DNA of 64,000 nt from Methylocaldum szegediense (GTDB lineage: Bacteria; Pseudomonadota; Gammaproteobacteria; Methylococcales; Methylococcaceae): assembly GCF_949769195.1 (NCBI RefSeq), contig NZ_OX458333.1, positions 682,001 through 746,000 of the forward strand, read 5' to 3'. Made by a program: the position numbers and the translations under genes. This document shows, piece after piece, positions 1 to 10,230 of the stretch. Position 1 is the stretch's first letter. Every line of letters begins with the position of its first letter. The notes below the pieces were generated by a model. The model had not been told where the DNA came from and searched no databases. It saw only the letters and a list, made by a program, of their open reading frames with translations.

Positions 1-478
1 GCTTCGGTTCAGGACATGAGGAGGTACCTTCAAATTTCCAGATGAGCTGCGCACAGCGAAACGCCATGGCTGCGCGGGTTTCCACTCCGAGCTTGGAAAA
101 GATCCTGCGGAGATAGCTGGCTACCGTCCATTCGCTAATATGCAGTTTATAGGCGACGAGTTTGTTGGGATAACCCATCGCCACAAGGGCGGCGATCTGC
201 AGTTCTCTTGCAGAGAGTAATGTGGCGAGGTCGTCGCGCTCGCTGGCGTCGTTGGAATTGTTTTGGATTACGGTGTAGGCTTCGCCGTTGATCGTGAAGT
301 TTGCGATTACGGAGGTTCGTTCCTCACCCGAGTGTTTAGGGATGGCCGCTTTTTCGGCGTATTCTGGCGAAGGAGTCCTCACAATCTGGCATGAGCGCCC
401 GGCAATGGTAAATTCGCAGACAACGTCGGCGGGATAGGCTGGGTTGAACGTCGATGTCGGATACTTGCTGTTCTTCAT
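1..478 (-). CDS. LuxR/GerE-type HTH transcriptional regulator, C-terminus cut by window edge
   Basis: The frame is open from ATG at 478 down to base 1, about 159 codons without a stop, so the C-terminus lies outside the window. A C-terminal LuxR/GerE helix-turn-helix is recognisable from the run LSARELQIAALVAMG followed by NKLVAYKLHISEWTVASYLR. The first 90 residues match no receiver or ligand-binding domain I know and are too short for a typical one. An AGGGGA ribosome-binding site sits about 8 nt before the ATG. The long leader contains hairpins (510-538, 595-610, 613-645). The regulated genes cannot be told from sequence. Confidence 0.8.
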   Translation of the reverse strand, partial: MKNSKYPTSTFNPAYPADVVCEFTIAGRSCQIVRTPSPEYAEKAAIPKHSGEERTSVIANFTINGEAYTVIQNNSNDASERDDLATLLSARELQIAALVAMGYPNKLVAYKLHISEWTVASYLRRIFSKLGVETRAAMAFRCAQLIWKFEGTSSCPEPK

Positions 479-509
479 GAACACATCCCCCTGAACTTTA
501 CTCACCAGG

Positions 510-538
510 CCCGTAAATCCTCTCCTGGCATTTACGGG
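510..538 (-). promoter_or_regulatory. Hairpin in the leader of the LuxR-type gene
   Basis: CCCGTAAAT at 510-518 pairs perfectly with ATTTACGGG at 530-538 across an 11-nt loop. It lies about 30 bp before the start codon of the minus-strand regulator, so it falls in that gene's 5' leader or promoter. There is no T-run, so it is not an obvious intrinsic terminator. An operator or RNA control element is possible. Confidence 0.4.
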
Positions 539-594
539 CTGCTGCCTAGGCCGGTACAGCCCCGGCCAGGCCTCACGCGGCTTGTCGCCGCGGC

Positions 595-645
595 GGGGCA
601 TCCGTGCCCCGAATTAACCTGGCCGATATTTCAGGCCGGGTTAAT
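595..645. repeat. Two adjacent short inverted repeats
   Basis: GGGGCA (595-600) pairs with TGCCCC (605-610) around a TCCG loop. A second stem pairs ATTAACCTGGCC (613-624) with GGCCGGGTTAAT (634-645), 12 bp with one mismatch and a 9-nt loop. They occupy the non-coding gap between the LuxR-type gene and the dispersed repeat. Their role is unknown. Confidence 0.45.
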
Positions 646-747
646 AGAGCGTCTTTGTATCGAGTGTGGGCGAATTCGTTCGCTTCGGGCGCTCTGAGCG
701 TGCAAATTCATTCGCCCGTAGGCCGTATACAAACCGGGAATGCTCTA
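645..747. repeat. MITE-like dispersed repeat with inverted ends, copy 1
   Basis: About 103 bp beginning TAGAGC and ending GCTCTA. The two halves are imperfect inverted repeats: the left arm carries TTGTAT and GGGCGAAT, and the right arm carries ATTCGCCC and ATACAA in mirrored order. The left 40 bp reappear in diverged form at 51186, and a weaker match is near 25265. No coding capacity is evident. It looks like a miniature non-autonomous repeat. Confidence 0.5.
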
Positions 748-909
748 AGTACATTCCGCCAAGACCTCCGGAACCTCGACAGATTGATTGGGTTGGTGGG
801 GTTCTCCTGCAGTGCTGCTTATGTGTCACCGCCGATGTAGAAATGACCCCTGACACCGAAGTAAATTTGACCCCTTGGGGGAAAATGGCGGCTTTTTTGA
901 GCCGCGGAA

Positions 910-2711
<1,802 letters not shown>

Positions 2712-2961
2712 CTTTTGGGCCTCAAGGGGTCAATTTTACTTCGGCGATAAACCCTCAAAAGGGGTCACTTTTCAGTCGGCGTTGACACTTATGCTGCAAG
2801 ACTTCCCTGTTTGTACTTAGAAGCGCACGCCATCAGTACCTTTTCCCGATGCGCCGTTCGCCGAATTTCCTGGTCAACGGAAAGGAACGGTCGCTTTTAA
2901 GGACTGAGCCCGTGTGCTGAAGTTTGTACGTTTTCTACTCACAGTTACTCAAAGCACATTT

Positions 2962-3981
2962 TCATTCAGTGAGATATTTACGTTTTACGGTCGATGCCAC
3001 GGGTTTTCTAAGAACGGCACTGAAAGCGGTCTGCTGCCGTTCGATCAAGGTTCGAGAGCGGGTCTGGGTTGTCGGACGACGAATATCAAACAATGCGGCC
3101 AAGTTCGCACGCGGATTGCGCACCGGTCGGATTCGGCTGTTTGCGCCAGTCAGCAATGGTGTAACACCCGGCCCGTGGCCGCTAACCGTGCTATCCCCGT
3201 GGACGATGATCCCGATGGTGATTCGGCCCCGTCTGTAACTGGGGCCAAAGCGCGTGTCTGCATCCGTGATCGCCACCAAGTCGCCGAATCGCAAGGAATC
3301 GAGCCGATAGCGTCGACGTAGTTCGGGATCGAACAACTGGATATCGTATTCGCCGCGCCACACAGTGTTCTTGCCAAGGCCGGAACCCATGATGCGAGCC
3401 GGAAAGCGGTGGGTTACCGGTACCTCGATGTAGCTTTCTCGTTCTTTGATGCCCCAGCGTCTAAGTAAGTCCGGCGAGCAATTGAAGACAGTGATGTCCG
3501 GGTAATCGAGGAGACTCATTCCCAGTCCGAAGCTATAGATCTGGACACGGTCGCCGATGGCTAGGCGTCTCAGTATTTCGGTCGGAAAGTCCACCAGCAC
3601 ATGATCGATGCCGCCATGCTTGCCGGTCACCAGACCCCAGTGGCCGGTGCAGGGACCGCTGATTACCCTTGCCCGGTTGCCGACGCAGGCGTAGGTGATC
3701 AGCGCCCGGTTGGGACCGCTCCGGTCGCCGACCACCTCGCGCTGGTTGTTGTGCAAAGCCACGCCCGGTTCGATGTGATCGCCGGCCAGGCCCACGCAGC
3801 GGTCGCCGATGCGTCGGTTGATCACGATGCCTCCGGTGGCGGGCAGCACCCGCGGCACTCCGTCGTTTCCAATGCGATAGGGGTTGGCCGCACCGATGGG
3901 ATGGGCAATCTGTCCGGCGACAGCGACCATCACCAGGTCCGATAGGTTCAAGCGCAGGCTGTTTGGGTTCGGCTCGGACAT
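2962..3981 (-). CDS. DUF4438-type protein, last gene of the accessory cluster
   Basis: About 339 aa from ATG 3981. I recognise the overall pattern of DUF4438 (conserved GxSGPCTGHWGLVTGKHGG-like segment, FPTEILRRLAIGDRVQI, and a C-terminal HGDSTVSGHGPGVTPLLTG segment), a family with structures but no assigned function. An upstream ATG at 4101 lies inside the preceding gene. 3981 is preferred because GAGGT precedes it and it leaves a 13-bp gap. No signal peptide or membrane segment is visible. The last 40 residues are Arg/Thr-rich and could be an extension. Position suggests co-transcription with the genes above. Confidence 0.7.
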   Translation of the reverse strand: MSEPNPNSLRLNLSDLVMVAVAGQIAHPIGAANPYRIGNDGVPRVLPATGGIVINRRIGDRCVGLAGDHIEPGVALHNNQREVVGDRSGPNRALITYACVGNRARVISGPCTGHWGLVTGKHGGIDHVLVDFPTEILRRLAIGDRVQIYSFGLGMSLLDYPDITVFNCSPDLLRRWGIKERESYIEVPVTHRFPARIMGSGLGKNTVWRGEYDIQLFDPELRRRYRLDSLRFGDLVAITDADTRFGPSYRRGRITIGIIVHGDSTVSGHGPGVTPLLTGANSRIRPVRNPRANLAALFDIRRPTTQTRSRTLIERQQTAFSAVLRKPVASTVKRKYLTE

Positions 3982-3994
3982 GGTGTCTGATACC

Positions 3995-4846
3995 TCATCT
4001 GTTGAGGGCGTACCAAAAGGCCTTGGCTCCGCGCCAAAAATCGGACTCTGAGACCTCGACCTCTCTGTTGTCGTCCAGAAGTTCGCCCGCGAAGGAATCA
4101 TCCGGCTCCGCGCGACTGGGTACCAGGTGCGCGCCCGGAGCGACGAGGTGCAGCACGGCGAGGCGAAGCCCGGCCCAACAGATGCCTGCGAGTCCGGACG
4201 AAACCAGTAGTTCCCGCAAATAGTGTCGCTCCAGCGCGACCAGCTCGTCGCTTTCGTCCAGTTCTTTGCAGGGGATTTCCCAAGTCTCCAGCGCCCGGCA
4301 AATTTCCGGTGTTCCAGTGGCCGAGGGTTGCAGCGTCAGAATAAAGGACGAGGGCAACGCGGCCGACAGAGCCACGGTATCGCAGAAGGCCGCATCCAGC
4401 GTCGAGCGGGTAGGCAGCCGGGCGTCCAGGGAATCGTTCAGGCTTTCGTACCGAAACACGATGTCGGCATCTGCGTCCTGTGGCAAAAAAGATTCGCTCA
4501 ATCCATCGCCGATCCAGAACATTTTCAAGCGGATCAGGTCAGTGTTGAAGCGTAGGCGCTCCCATTCGCGCAGAGCCGAGACGAGCTGCTGTTCATCGAA
4601 TGCTGTAGGACCGTCCGAAGAGAATTCGCGCGTTTGGATGCTGGTCAATGTCCGGGGCTGCCGCAGGTAGAAATGGGTATTGTCCAGGATGTGCCACATC
4701 TCTCGCGGAATCCAGGTGTCCACGAATTCGCCGAGCCGTTTGACCACCGCTAGACCTTGGGGCGACAACGCCAGTGCCGGATCGATCACGCAGGACCAGC
4801 GACGAGGGGTGAGTTTGACCTGTAATTCCTGGAATGCCGCGACCAT
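3995..4846 (-). CDS. Unknown protein of the accessory cluster (283 aa)
   Basis: I do not recognise a family. It starts at ATG 4846 after an AAGGGA-type ribosome-binding site and leaves an 11-bp gap to the upstream gene; in-frame ATGs at 4861 and 4870 are alternatives. The protein is soluble-looking and acidic overall, with aromatic-rich segments (WIPREMWHILDNTHFYL) in the N-terminal third, several DADAD/ESD acidic patches, and a hydrophobic stretch (GLAGICWAGLRLAVLHLV) near residue 235 that is interrupted by charges and is probably not a membrane helix. It ends 13 bp before the DUF4438-type gene. Confidence 0.65.
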   Translation of the reverse strand: MVAAFQELQVKLTPRRWSCVIDPALALSPQGLAVVKRLGEFVDTWIPREMWHILDNTHFYLRQPRTLTSIQTREFSSDGPTAFDEQQLVSALREWERLRFNTDLIRLKMFWIGDGLSESFLPQDADADIVFRYESLNDSLDARLPTRSTLDAAFCDTVALSAALPSSFILTLQPSATGTPEICRALETWEIPCKELDESDELVALERHYLRELLVSSGLAGICWAGLRLAVLHLVAPGAHLVPSRAEPDDSFAGELLDDNREVEVSESDFWRGAKAFWYALNR

Positions 4847-4857
4847 GTTCCCTTGCC

Positions 4858-5184
4858 TCATAAACGCCAAATCGCACGCGCTTGTTTAAAATAAAGACTC
4901 TTTCCGTCAAGCGCCGACAGCGGATCGGGTGCATCACCCAAGGTCGGGCCGCTCGCGGTGTTGGGGCTATGGCTAAAACGCCGGAATTCCTGCCCGTGCA
5001 ACCCCAAAGACATGCCCATCTGGTCCAACCGACCCTGTTCTGACCTATCGTCCGCGGGATCGAGGGTGAAGAACACCACGTCACGCAGTTGGAACTTAAC
5101 CAGCGCCGCCTCTCCCATTCGAGTCGGGGAGGATTCCACCTGCCGAGTGCCCAGGGCTGATGAATCGGTCGTTCGATGAGACAT
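4858..5184 (-). CDS. Small unknown protein of the accessory cluster (108 aa)
   Basis: No family recognised. The start at ATG 5184 is supported by AAGGAAA about 6 nt upstream. The reading frame is collinear and closely spaced with its neighbours (76 bp after the upstream gene, 11 bp before the next), which argues that it is real. The middle (KFQLRDVVFFTLDPADD) looks like two beta strands. The rest is polar and contains no cysteine. A structural or adaptor role is possible but not shown. Confidence 0.6.
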   Translation of the reverse strand: MSHRTTDSSALGTRQVESSPTRMGEAALVKFQLRDVVFFTLDPADDRSEQGRLDQMGMSLGLHGQEFRRFSHSPNTASGPTLGDAPDPLSALDGKSLYFKQARAIWRL

Positions 5185-5260
5185 GACAGCTTTCCTTGAG
5201 CTCTGGATAGGCTTCCGGCAAATAAAATGCAGCGTATTAACGCTGCCGATGACGCCTCTC

Positions 5261-5938
5261 TTAACCCAAATACGGGCTTATAGGAGAGAGCTCCCCGAAA
5301 GCATCGAAGCTTCTCGCCCGTATTGGCGGTAAACGGCCGAGGACCGAAAAGATTGGGTGCCGGGCAATCATTTCCGGTCTTGCGCCGCCCGACTGGCGCA
5401 CCCAGCCGGTGGTTACAGGGCGTACCCTTCCGTCGCGCCCTGCGCGATACTGTACTTGACGCACCTCCGTGATTCTCCCGGCCTGCCCGCGTCGGGTTGG
5501 TTTTTGGGCGGAGACGAAGATGCTCGCCAAGCCTTCCATGGGATTGCGTCCCCGTTGGCCGCCTCGTATCCATCGCTCATAGGCTGTTTGCATCGCCCTC
5601 AAATGCTCCCGCCGATGCTGTCGTTGGCTTTGGGAATCGAGATCGACCTCCAGATTCATTCGCGTGCCCTTACCGGTCCGGTAATGGAGGTCAACTACCG
5701 GTCCCACTGCGCTCCGCGAGCCATAGACCGGGCGACCTCGTCCGTCGGTTATGCTATGTTCCTGGCTGTCTCGATTCCCGATCGGATCGAGTACCCGCCG
5801 GAGCTGATATAGGATGTCGAACTGAGGTTTGTCGGCCTCGTCGACGGAGTATGCCTCGAGGAAACCGTCAAAGTCGGTCATTTCGTCCCGGCTGTCGATG
5901 GTTTCAAGAAGGTCCAACCGATCCTCCGAGCGGCCCAT
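5261..5938 (-). CDS. Unknown protein of the accessory cluster (225 aa)
   Basis: Not recognised. It starts at ATG 5938 with AGAGG 5 nt upstream and lies 21 bp after the preceding gene. The N-terminal 45 residues are acidic (DEMTDFDGF, VDEADKPQFD). The remainder is Arg/Gln-rich (for example QSQRQHRREHLR and RRGQAGRITEVRQVQYRAGRDGRVRP). This repeats, more mildly, the acidic-then-basic layout of the two paralogues at the head of the cluster. There is no signal peptide, membrane helix or enzyme motif that I can see. Confidence 0.65.
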   Translation of the reverse strand: MGRSEDRLDLLETIDSRDEMTDFDGFLEAYSVDEADKPQFDILYQLRRVLDPIGNRDSQEHSITDGRGRPVYGSRSAVGPVVDLHYRTGKGTRMNLEVDLDSQSQRQHRREHLRAMQTAYERWIRGGQRGRNPMEGLASIFVSAQKPTRRGQAGRITEVRQVQYRAGRDGRVRPVTTGWVRQSGGARPEMIARHPIFSVLGRLPPIRARSFDAFGELSPISPYLG

Positions 5939-5959
5939 GTTGTACCTCTTGCCTTTGGG

Positions 5960-7057
5960 TTACACCACCGCCCCTGCGGCGGCCTGCACACCCAACACGT
6001 TTCGTAAAGCGGGCGTAACACCCGAGAATCCTCTTCCTTCCGGCGTCATCCGATAGGCAGCTATCCAGGCTTCAGCATGAGCGCCCATGGGGCGGATCGT
6101 CGACTGGAACAGGATGGGATCGATGGCGGTTTTGAAATCGTTGTCGGCGATGAACTGCAGGATGCGCCGGCCGCTTTCCGCCATCTTGGCGCGCTGGGAG
6201 GGTTCAGCAATGCCGCCGAGATAGCGGTTGGAAACGATTTCCACCACATCCCATTTGGTGTTGGCGTCGAACGCTTTCTTGATATCCGGCGCGTCCAGGA
6301 GTTGCAACACGGACTTCAGGTAATGGCCGGTCTCCATGGTCAGCGAGAAGATGTTGCCGTAGGTGCAACGGTCCAGTGCGTAGCGAAGGTCCAGTCCTAT
6401 GCGCTGTACTGTGGCGACAGATCCGAACGGCCGCTGCTCGATGAGTTGCCCGCCACGGATCACCTCACCGATCAAGAGATCGCGGAAGTATTGCGACACG
6501 GCCACCATGAAGCCCACCAACTGTCGGTGGAAATTCTGGTTCACGATGGCGCCGGCCGGAGCCTGGGCCGTGCCGTAATTGAACGCGCGCCGATACGCTA
6601 TCATGCGATCCCGCTGGGTGTAGCGGAGCGGTTTCCATTTCTCCAAGAGATACAGCCCGCGGGCGCCGGGACCACGCTGGATACGCATCCTGCCCAGTCG
6701 GAACAGCCGGAGCAGCACGTCCACCACCTGGAAAATTTTCATGCGCTCGTGCTGGTAGATGTAATACAGCTCGGCGGCGGCATGGAGCTGGCTGGGCACC
6801 ACCGAATCGTCGAAATCCGGCTGGATATAAGGGTAGGAGAGGTCTCCGAATTCCACTGGTCCTTTGCCGCCGAACCCGATCAGGTCCAGGAAGGCGTCTC
6901 GCTCTTCGCCGTTGGCCGCTTTTTTCAGCAGATCGCCGAAACGGTCTTCGAACTGCTGCTCGTACTGCTGGCGTTCCTCCGGCGGAAGCGCGGCCAATTG
7001 CTCCCTGAGGAACGACTCCCATAACCTTTGAATGGTTTCAGTGGTGTTGAAGCTCAT
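5960..7057 (-). CDS. Unknown alpha-helical protein of the accessory cluster (365 aa)
   Basis: Family not recognised. AAGGAG 6 nt before ATG 7057 makes the start secure. The first 60 residues form a charged, probably coiled helix (LREQLAALPPEERQQYEQQF). The rest is mostly helical by composition with an aromatic-rich patch (AAELYYIYQHERM). There is no obvious catalytic motif, signal peptide or membrane span. It lies 29 bp after the 3' remnant of the IS-interrupted gene and 21 bp before the next gene, so an operon is likely. It could be a scaffold or shell-type component, but that is a guess. Confidence 0.68.
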   Translation of the reverse strand: MSFNTTETIQRLWESFLREQLAALPPEERQQYEQQFEDRFGDLLKKAANGEERDAFLDLIGFGGKGPVEFGDLSYPYIQPDFDDSVVPSQLHAAAELYYIYQHERMKIFQVVDVLLRLFRLGRMRIQRGPGARGLYLLEKWKPLRYTQRDRMIAYRRAFNYGTAQAPAGAIVNQNFHRQLVGFMVAVSQYFRDLLIGEVIRGGQLIEQRPFGSVATVQRIGLDLRYALDRCTYGNIFSLTMETGHYLKSVLQLLDAPDIKKAFDANTKWDVVEIVSNRYLGGIAEPSQRAKMAESGRRILQFIADNDFKTAIDPILFQSTIRPMGAHAEAWIAAYRMTPEGRGFSGVTPALRNVLGVQAAAGAVV

Positions 7058-7086
7058 GGCTGGCTCCTTGGTAAGAAGTCATATCG

Positions 7087-7455
7087 TCATATAATCCCGC
7101 CGGATCGCTCGGAGGCGAAAGTTCGTATCAAATCGTTGTACAAACCAAGAATTTCGATTAAACGCTTCGCTCGTTCGGTAAATTCGTCTGTCTTAAAGTC
7201 TCTAAACGCATTCTGGAATCTGTTTTGAATCGCTTCGGATTCCGATAGCTGGTTAAAAGCGGTGTTATAGGCGCTGCTGCACCGGAGTTTTGTCAAGGTC
7301 TCATTGTTTGTGTCAAGAACAAACTCCTTATCGGTTACCAGGTCCTGGATTTGACTGAGTATTCGAATGCAGTCAAAAGCTTCTTGCGTTACATCGTTTG
7401 GCGAAGGTTTGGAGTTGAAGCCCTTGATGATGTCCTCTTTCGCTTCTTCAATAAG
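7087..7455 (-). pseudogene. 3' remnant of a gene split by the IS481-family element
   Basis: Reading minus from the left IS end at 7455, one frame stays open for 122 codons (beginning LIEEAKEDIIKGF and ending ASERSGGII) to a stop at 7087. It has no convincing start of its own and abuts the IS exactly, so I read it as the C-terminus of the protein whose N-terminal part is at 8521-10195. If the two pieces are joined over the 2 bp they share (AG), the frame is off by one, so some bases were lost or changed at the junction. Two separate truncated genes remain possible. Confidence 0.6.
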
Positions 7456-8520
7456 TGTCGCGTCTCGTGTGATTATTTACCGAGAAGGAGTTATGCTCTG
7501 TTCGAAGCCCGGAGCCTTCTCCAGGAGATATTCGGTTCGTCCAAGTGAGGTTTCTCTCCATGCAGATTCGTCTTCATAAGAACGCCCGTACCACCCCGGC
7601 CGTTCGGCAGGCCATTCAAGCGTCCACGTTGAGCGAGCGCGCCTTGGCCCAAAAGCATGGCATTAGCCGAACGACCGTCCGCAAGTGGAAACACCGCTCC
7701 TCGGTCGAAGATGCCTCACACCGGCCCCACACCCTCAGAACCACGCTCACGCCCGCCCAGGAAGCCATCGTGGTCTACCTCCGCCAAGCTCTGCTCCTCC
7801 CCTTGGATGATCTCCTGGCCGTGACCCGGGAATTTCTCAATCCCGCCGTGTCCCGTTCCGGGCTAGACCGCTGCCTGCGCCGCCACGGGGTGGCGTCCCT
7901 CAAGACCCTGCTTCCGCCTACAGAGAAGGCGAAGGTCAAACCCTTCAAGGCCTATGAGCCCGGCTTCCTTCACCTGGATGTTAAGTACTTGCCCGCCATC
8001 GACGGCGAACCCCGCCGATACCTGTTCGTCGCCATCGACCGCGCCACCCGCTGGGTCTATGTCGCCCTCAAGCCCAACCGCTCCGCCTTAAGCGCAAAGG
8101 ACTTCCTCAAAGCGGTGATTCAGGCCGCGCCTTTCCGCATCCAGAAATGCCTGACCGACAACGGCTCGGAGTTTACCGACCGTTTCCTGACCCGAACTCG
8201 GCAGCCCTCGGGGACGCATGAGTTTGACCGCCTCTGTACTGAACAAGGCATCGAACATCGCCTGATTCCGCCGGGCCGGCCCCAAACGAATGGCCTGGTG
8301 GAACGCTTCAATGGCCGCATCGAGGAGGTGTTGCAAACCCATCACTTCGATTCAACCGCCGATCTGGACACCACCCTGCACCGCTATGTCGAGCTGTACA
8401 ATCATCACATTCCCCAAAAGGCCTTAGGCCATCTCACCCCGATCCAGGCTCTCAAAAACTGGCAACTGTCCCATCCTCATCTTTTTCGAAAGAAGGTTTA
8501 CGATCTTGCGGGACTTGACA
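7456..8520 (+). mobile_element. IS481-family insertion sequence, copy 1 (1065 bp)
   Basis: The boundaries come from comparison with the second copy at 33946-35010, which has the same length and opposite orientation. Ends: left TGTCGCGTCTCG, right read inward TGTCAAGTCCCG. The first 14 bp of the left end differ from copy 2 at three positions, while the sequence further in reads the same where I compared it. No clear target duplication is present. It interrupts a gene of the accessory cluster. Confidence 0.88.
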
Positions 8521-8528
8521 AGCTGTAG
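7560..8528 (+). CDS. IS481-family transposase, copy 1 (322 aa)
   Basis: DDE transposase. There is an N-terminal helix-turn-helix (ALAQKHGISRTTVRKWK, about residues 27-43) and an rve core with Asp in FLHLDVKYL, Asp in CLTDNGSEF and Glu in NGLVERFNGR. It starts at ATG 7560 with GAGG upstream; an in-frame GTG at 7545 is the alternative. The stop codon TAG (8526-8528) lies in flanking host DNA, beyond the IS end at 8520, so the element itself encodes no stop. Confidence 0.92.
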   Translation: MQIRLHKNARTTPAVRQAIQASTLSERALAQKHGISRTTVRKWKHRSSVEDASHRPHTLRTTLTPAQEAIVVYLRQALLLPLDDLLAVTREFLNPAVSRSGLDRCLRRHGVASLKTLLPPTEKAKVKPFKAYEPGFLHLDVKYLPAIDGEPRRYLFVAIDRATRWVYVALKPNRSALSAKDFLKAVIQAAPFRIQKCLTDNGSEFTDRFLTRTRQPSGTHEFDRLCTEQGIEHRLIPPGRPQTNGLVERFNGRIEEVLQTHHFDSTADLDTTLHRYVELYNHHIPQKALGHLTPIQALKNWQLSHPHLFRKKVYDLAGLDKL

Positions 8529-10195
8529 AGTGCCGTGAGATTGTCCATCGTAATGAGCCCGTTCTGTCGATCGGTGGCTAATCGATCGATATAAAGTTCG
8601 ATTTCTTCGCAGAGGTTAGGAGATTCTTCGCACAACCCTGTATTTTTGAGCGTGGATTGGATGTCGTTAGCAAACTCAGTCAATTCATTGACCGCTCTCG
8701 CGGTGGATGGGTCTGTAACAGGCAATGGCGGGCGCAATTTAGCCTGGATAACCTGCAGAATTCCTGGCGGAGTATCGTTGCTCAGGGAAGTAGGAAGGCG
8801 GTACTTATCAGGGCCGGTATCGTCGGCGGTCTGGGAGTCGGTGTCGAGGAAATGCTCAATCAAATAGCTGTACGCGGCGGCGCGACGCTCAGGCGCGCCG
8901 AACGTATGCTTGCCCACCGCATAGAGATCGATCGCTCTATCCACATCGTAGAGGATCTTGTCGAGAATGATTTGGTAGCGCACGCTTTTCGGATTGCAGC
9001 CACACTGCATGAAGCAATCCAACTCGTCGGCCAATAAACCGCGCTGGATGATCAGGTCCAACAGCGTGCGGTCGGCATCCCCCATAGTGGTTGTTCCGTA
9101 GAGACCATAGAAGAGAATGGGTGGTCTTGCGATACGCATCAGGCGGAATCCGCCTGAACTCTCGAAAGCATCGGCAAAGAGTGCGAGCGCTTCGAGGAAC
9201 GCTGTCAATGGTGGGGATTCTGGACTTACGGCCTGGCGGCCAACGATCACGAGGCGACGGAAGCGTTCCAAATCCACCTGGGCAGTCGCCCCGAGGGCGC
9301 GTAATCCCTCGGTTCTGCCGTGAGAAGCGCGCTGAATGAGTTCGTCCATGATGCGGACCAGTTCGTGTTCCAGCAGCAGCGAGCGCAAGTCTCCATGCCC
9401 TTGCTCCTCGAGAATCCTGAACAAATTGCGATAGGCATCCAAACCCCGTGGCCAGTCATTGGGCCCATAGGCTTCCTGAGTTGCGCCGATCAGGTTCCGC
9501 AACGCATAGATGACGGCATCGCGGCGGACCTGGAGTTCGCTATAAGGCGTCTGCAATAAGAAGCGCCCGCCGTTGAAGCCGACATTCGCCAAGGACTCAC
9601 CCATAATCACCAGGATCACCGCAGCAACTTCGTCCAGGCTCTGAGCAAATTTACGATAGGACAGACTCATGGTGGGCGTCAGCGCTCCGACCAAGCGTGC
9701 CAGACGCGCGTAATCACCCAGCTGCCGTCGAATGGCAAAAGCCTTGTCTCGTTGTCTCGGGTCAAGCGCGAAACGTGCTGCGGTAGTTCCCTCCTGGATA
9801 GCTGTTCTAAGCGCCTGAGCCCAGCCTTGGATCTCAGGTGTTATGTCTTTCAACAAGGGGTTGGTGAGGAGTTCCTGCAGATCCCTCTCTACGTCGTTTT
9901 TAGCCTGCTGTAATTCAGCGTCGGACGATGTGGCCGCCTGTACCATCGGTACGAAGTTCGTCGACGTGGACAGCAAGAAGGGCAGTCCTTTCGCCTCCTG
10001 GCTGATCGCCTTGGCGCGCGGGTCGTCCTTGAAACGCTCGAGAAGGGCATTGGCGATCTGCTGGGGATCGTTGGGATCGCTGACCTTGAGTTCGCGCCGG
10101 ATCAAGTTGTCCAGAGCCAGGCGCTGATAGCCGCTATTGGCGGGTGTGGTGCCGGCGGAACTACCGTAAAACGGATTGCTCGATGGGGATGCCAT
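8521..10195 (-). pseudogene. 5' part of a large unknown cluster gene, truncated by the IS481 element
   Basis: About 558 codons remain from ATG 10195 (GAGG 8 nt upstream; GTG 10204 is an alternative) to the IS border. Translation then runs about ten residues into the IS and stops. With the 122-codon remnant at 7087-7455 the ancestor was near 680 aa. The family is not recognised. The protein looks helical and soluble, rich in Leu, Arg, Asp and Ala, with a C-x-C pair in DCFMQCGCNP around residue 400. It lies 26 bp downstream of the metallopeptidase gene in the same orientation. Loss of its C-terminus may disable the cluster in this strain. Confidence 0.7.
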
Positions 10196-10230
10196 GGTTT
10201 TCACCTCGTCTATTCATTCAGATCGTTCCG

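Noticed and set aside
6077-7024. 315-codon plus-strand frame opposite the 365-aa cluster gene
   Set aside because: Shadow of the minus-strand gene, which has a strong ribosome-binding site and fits the operon spacing.
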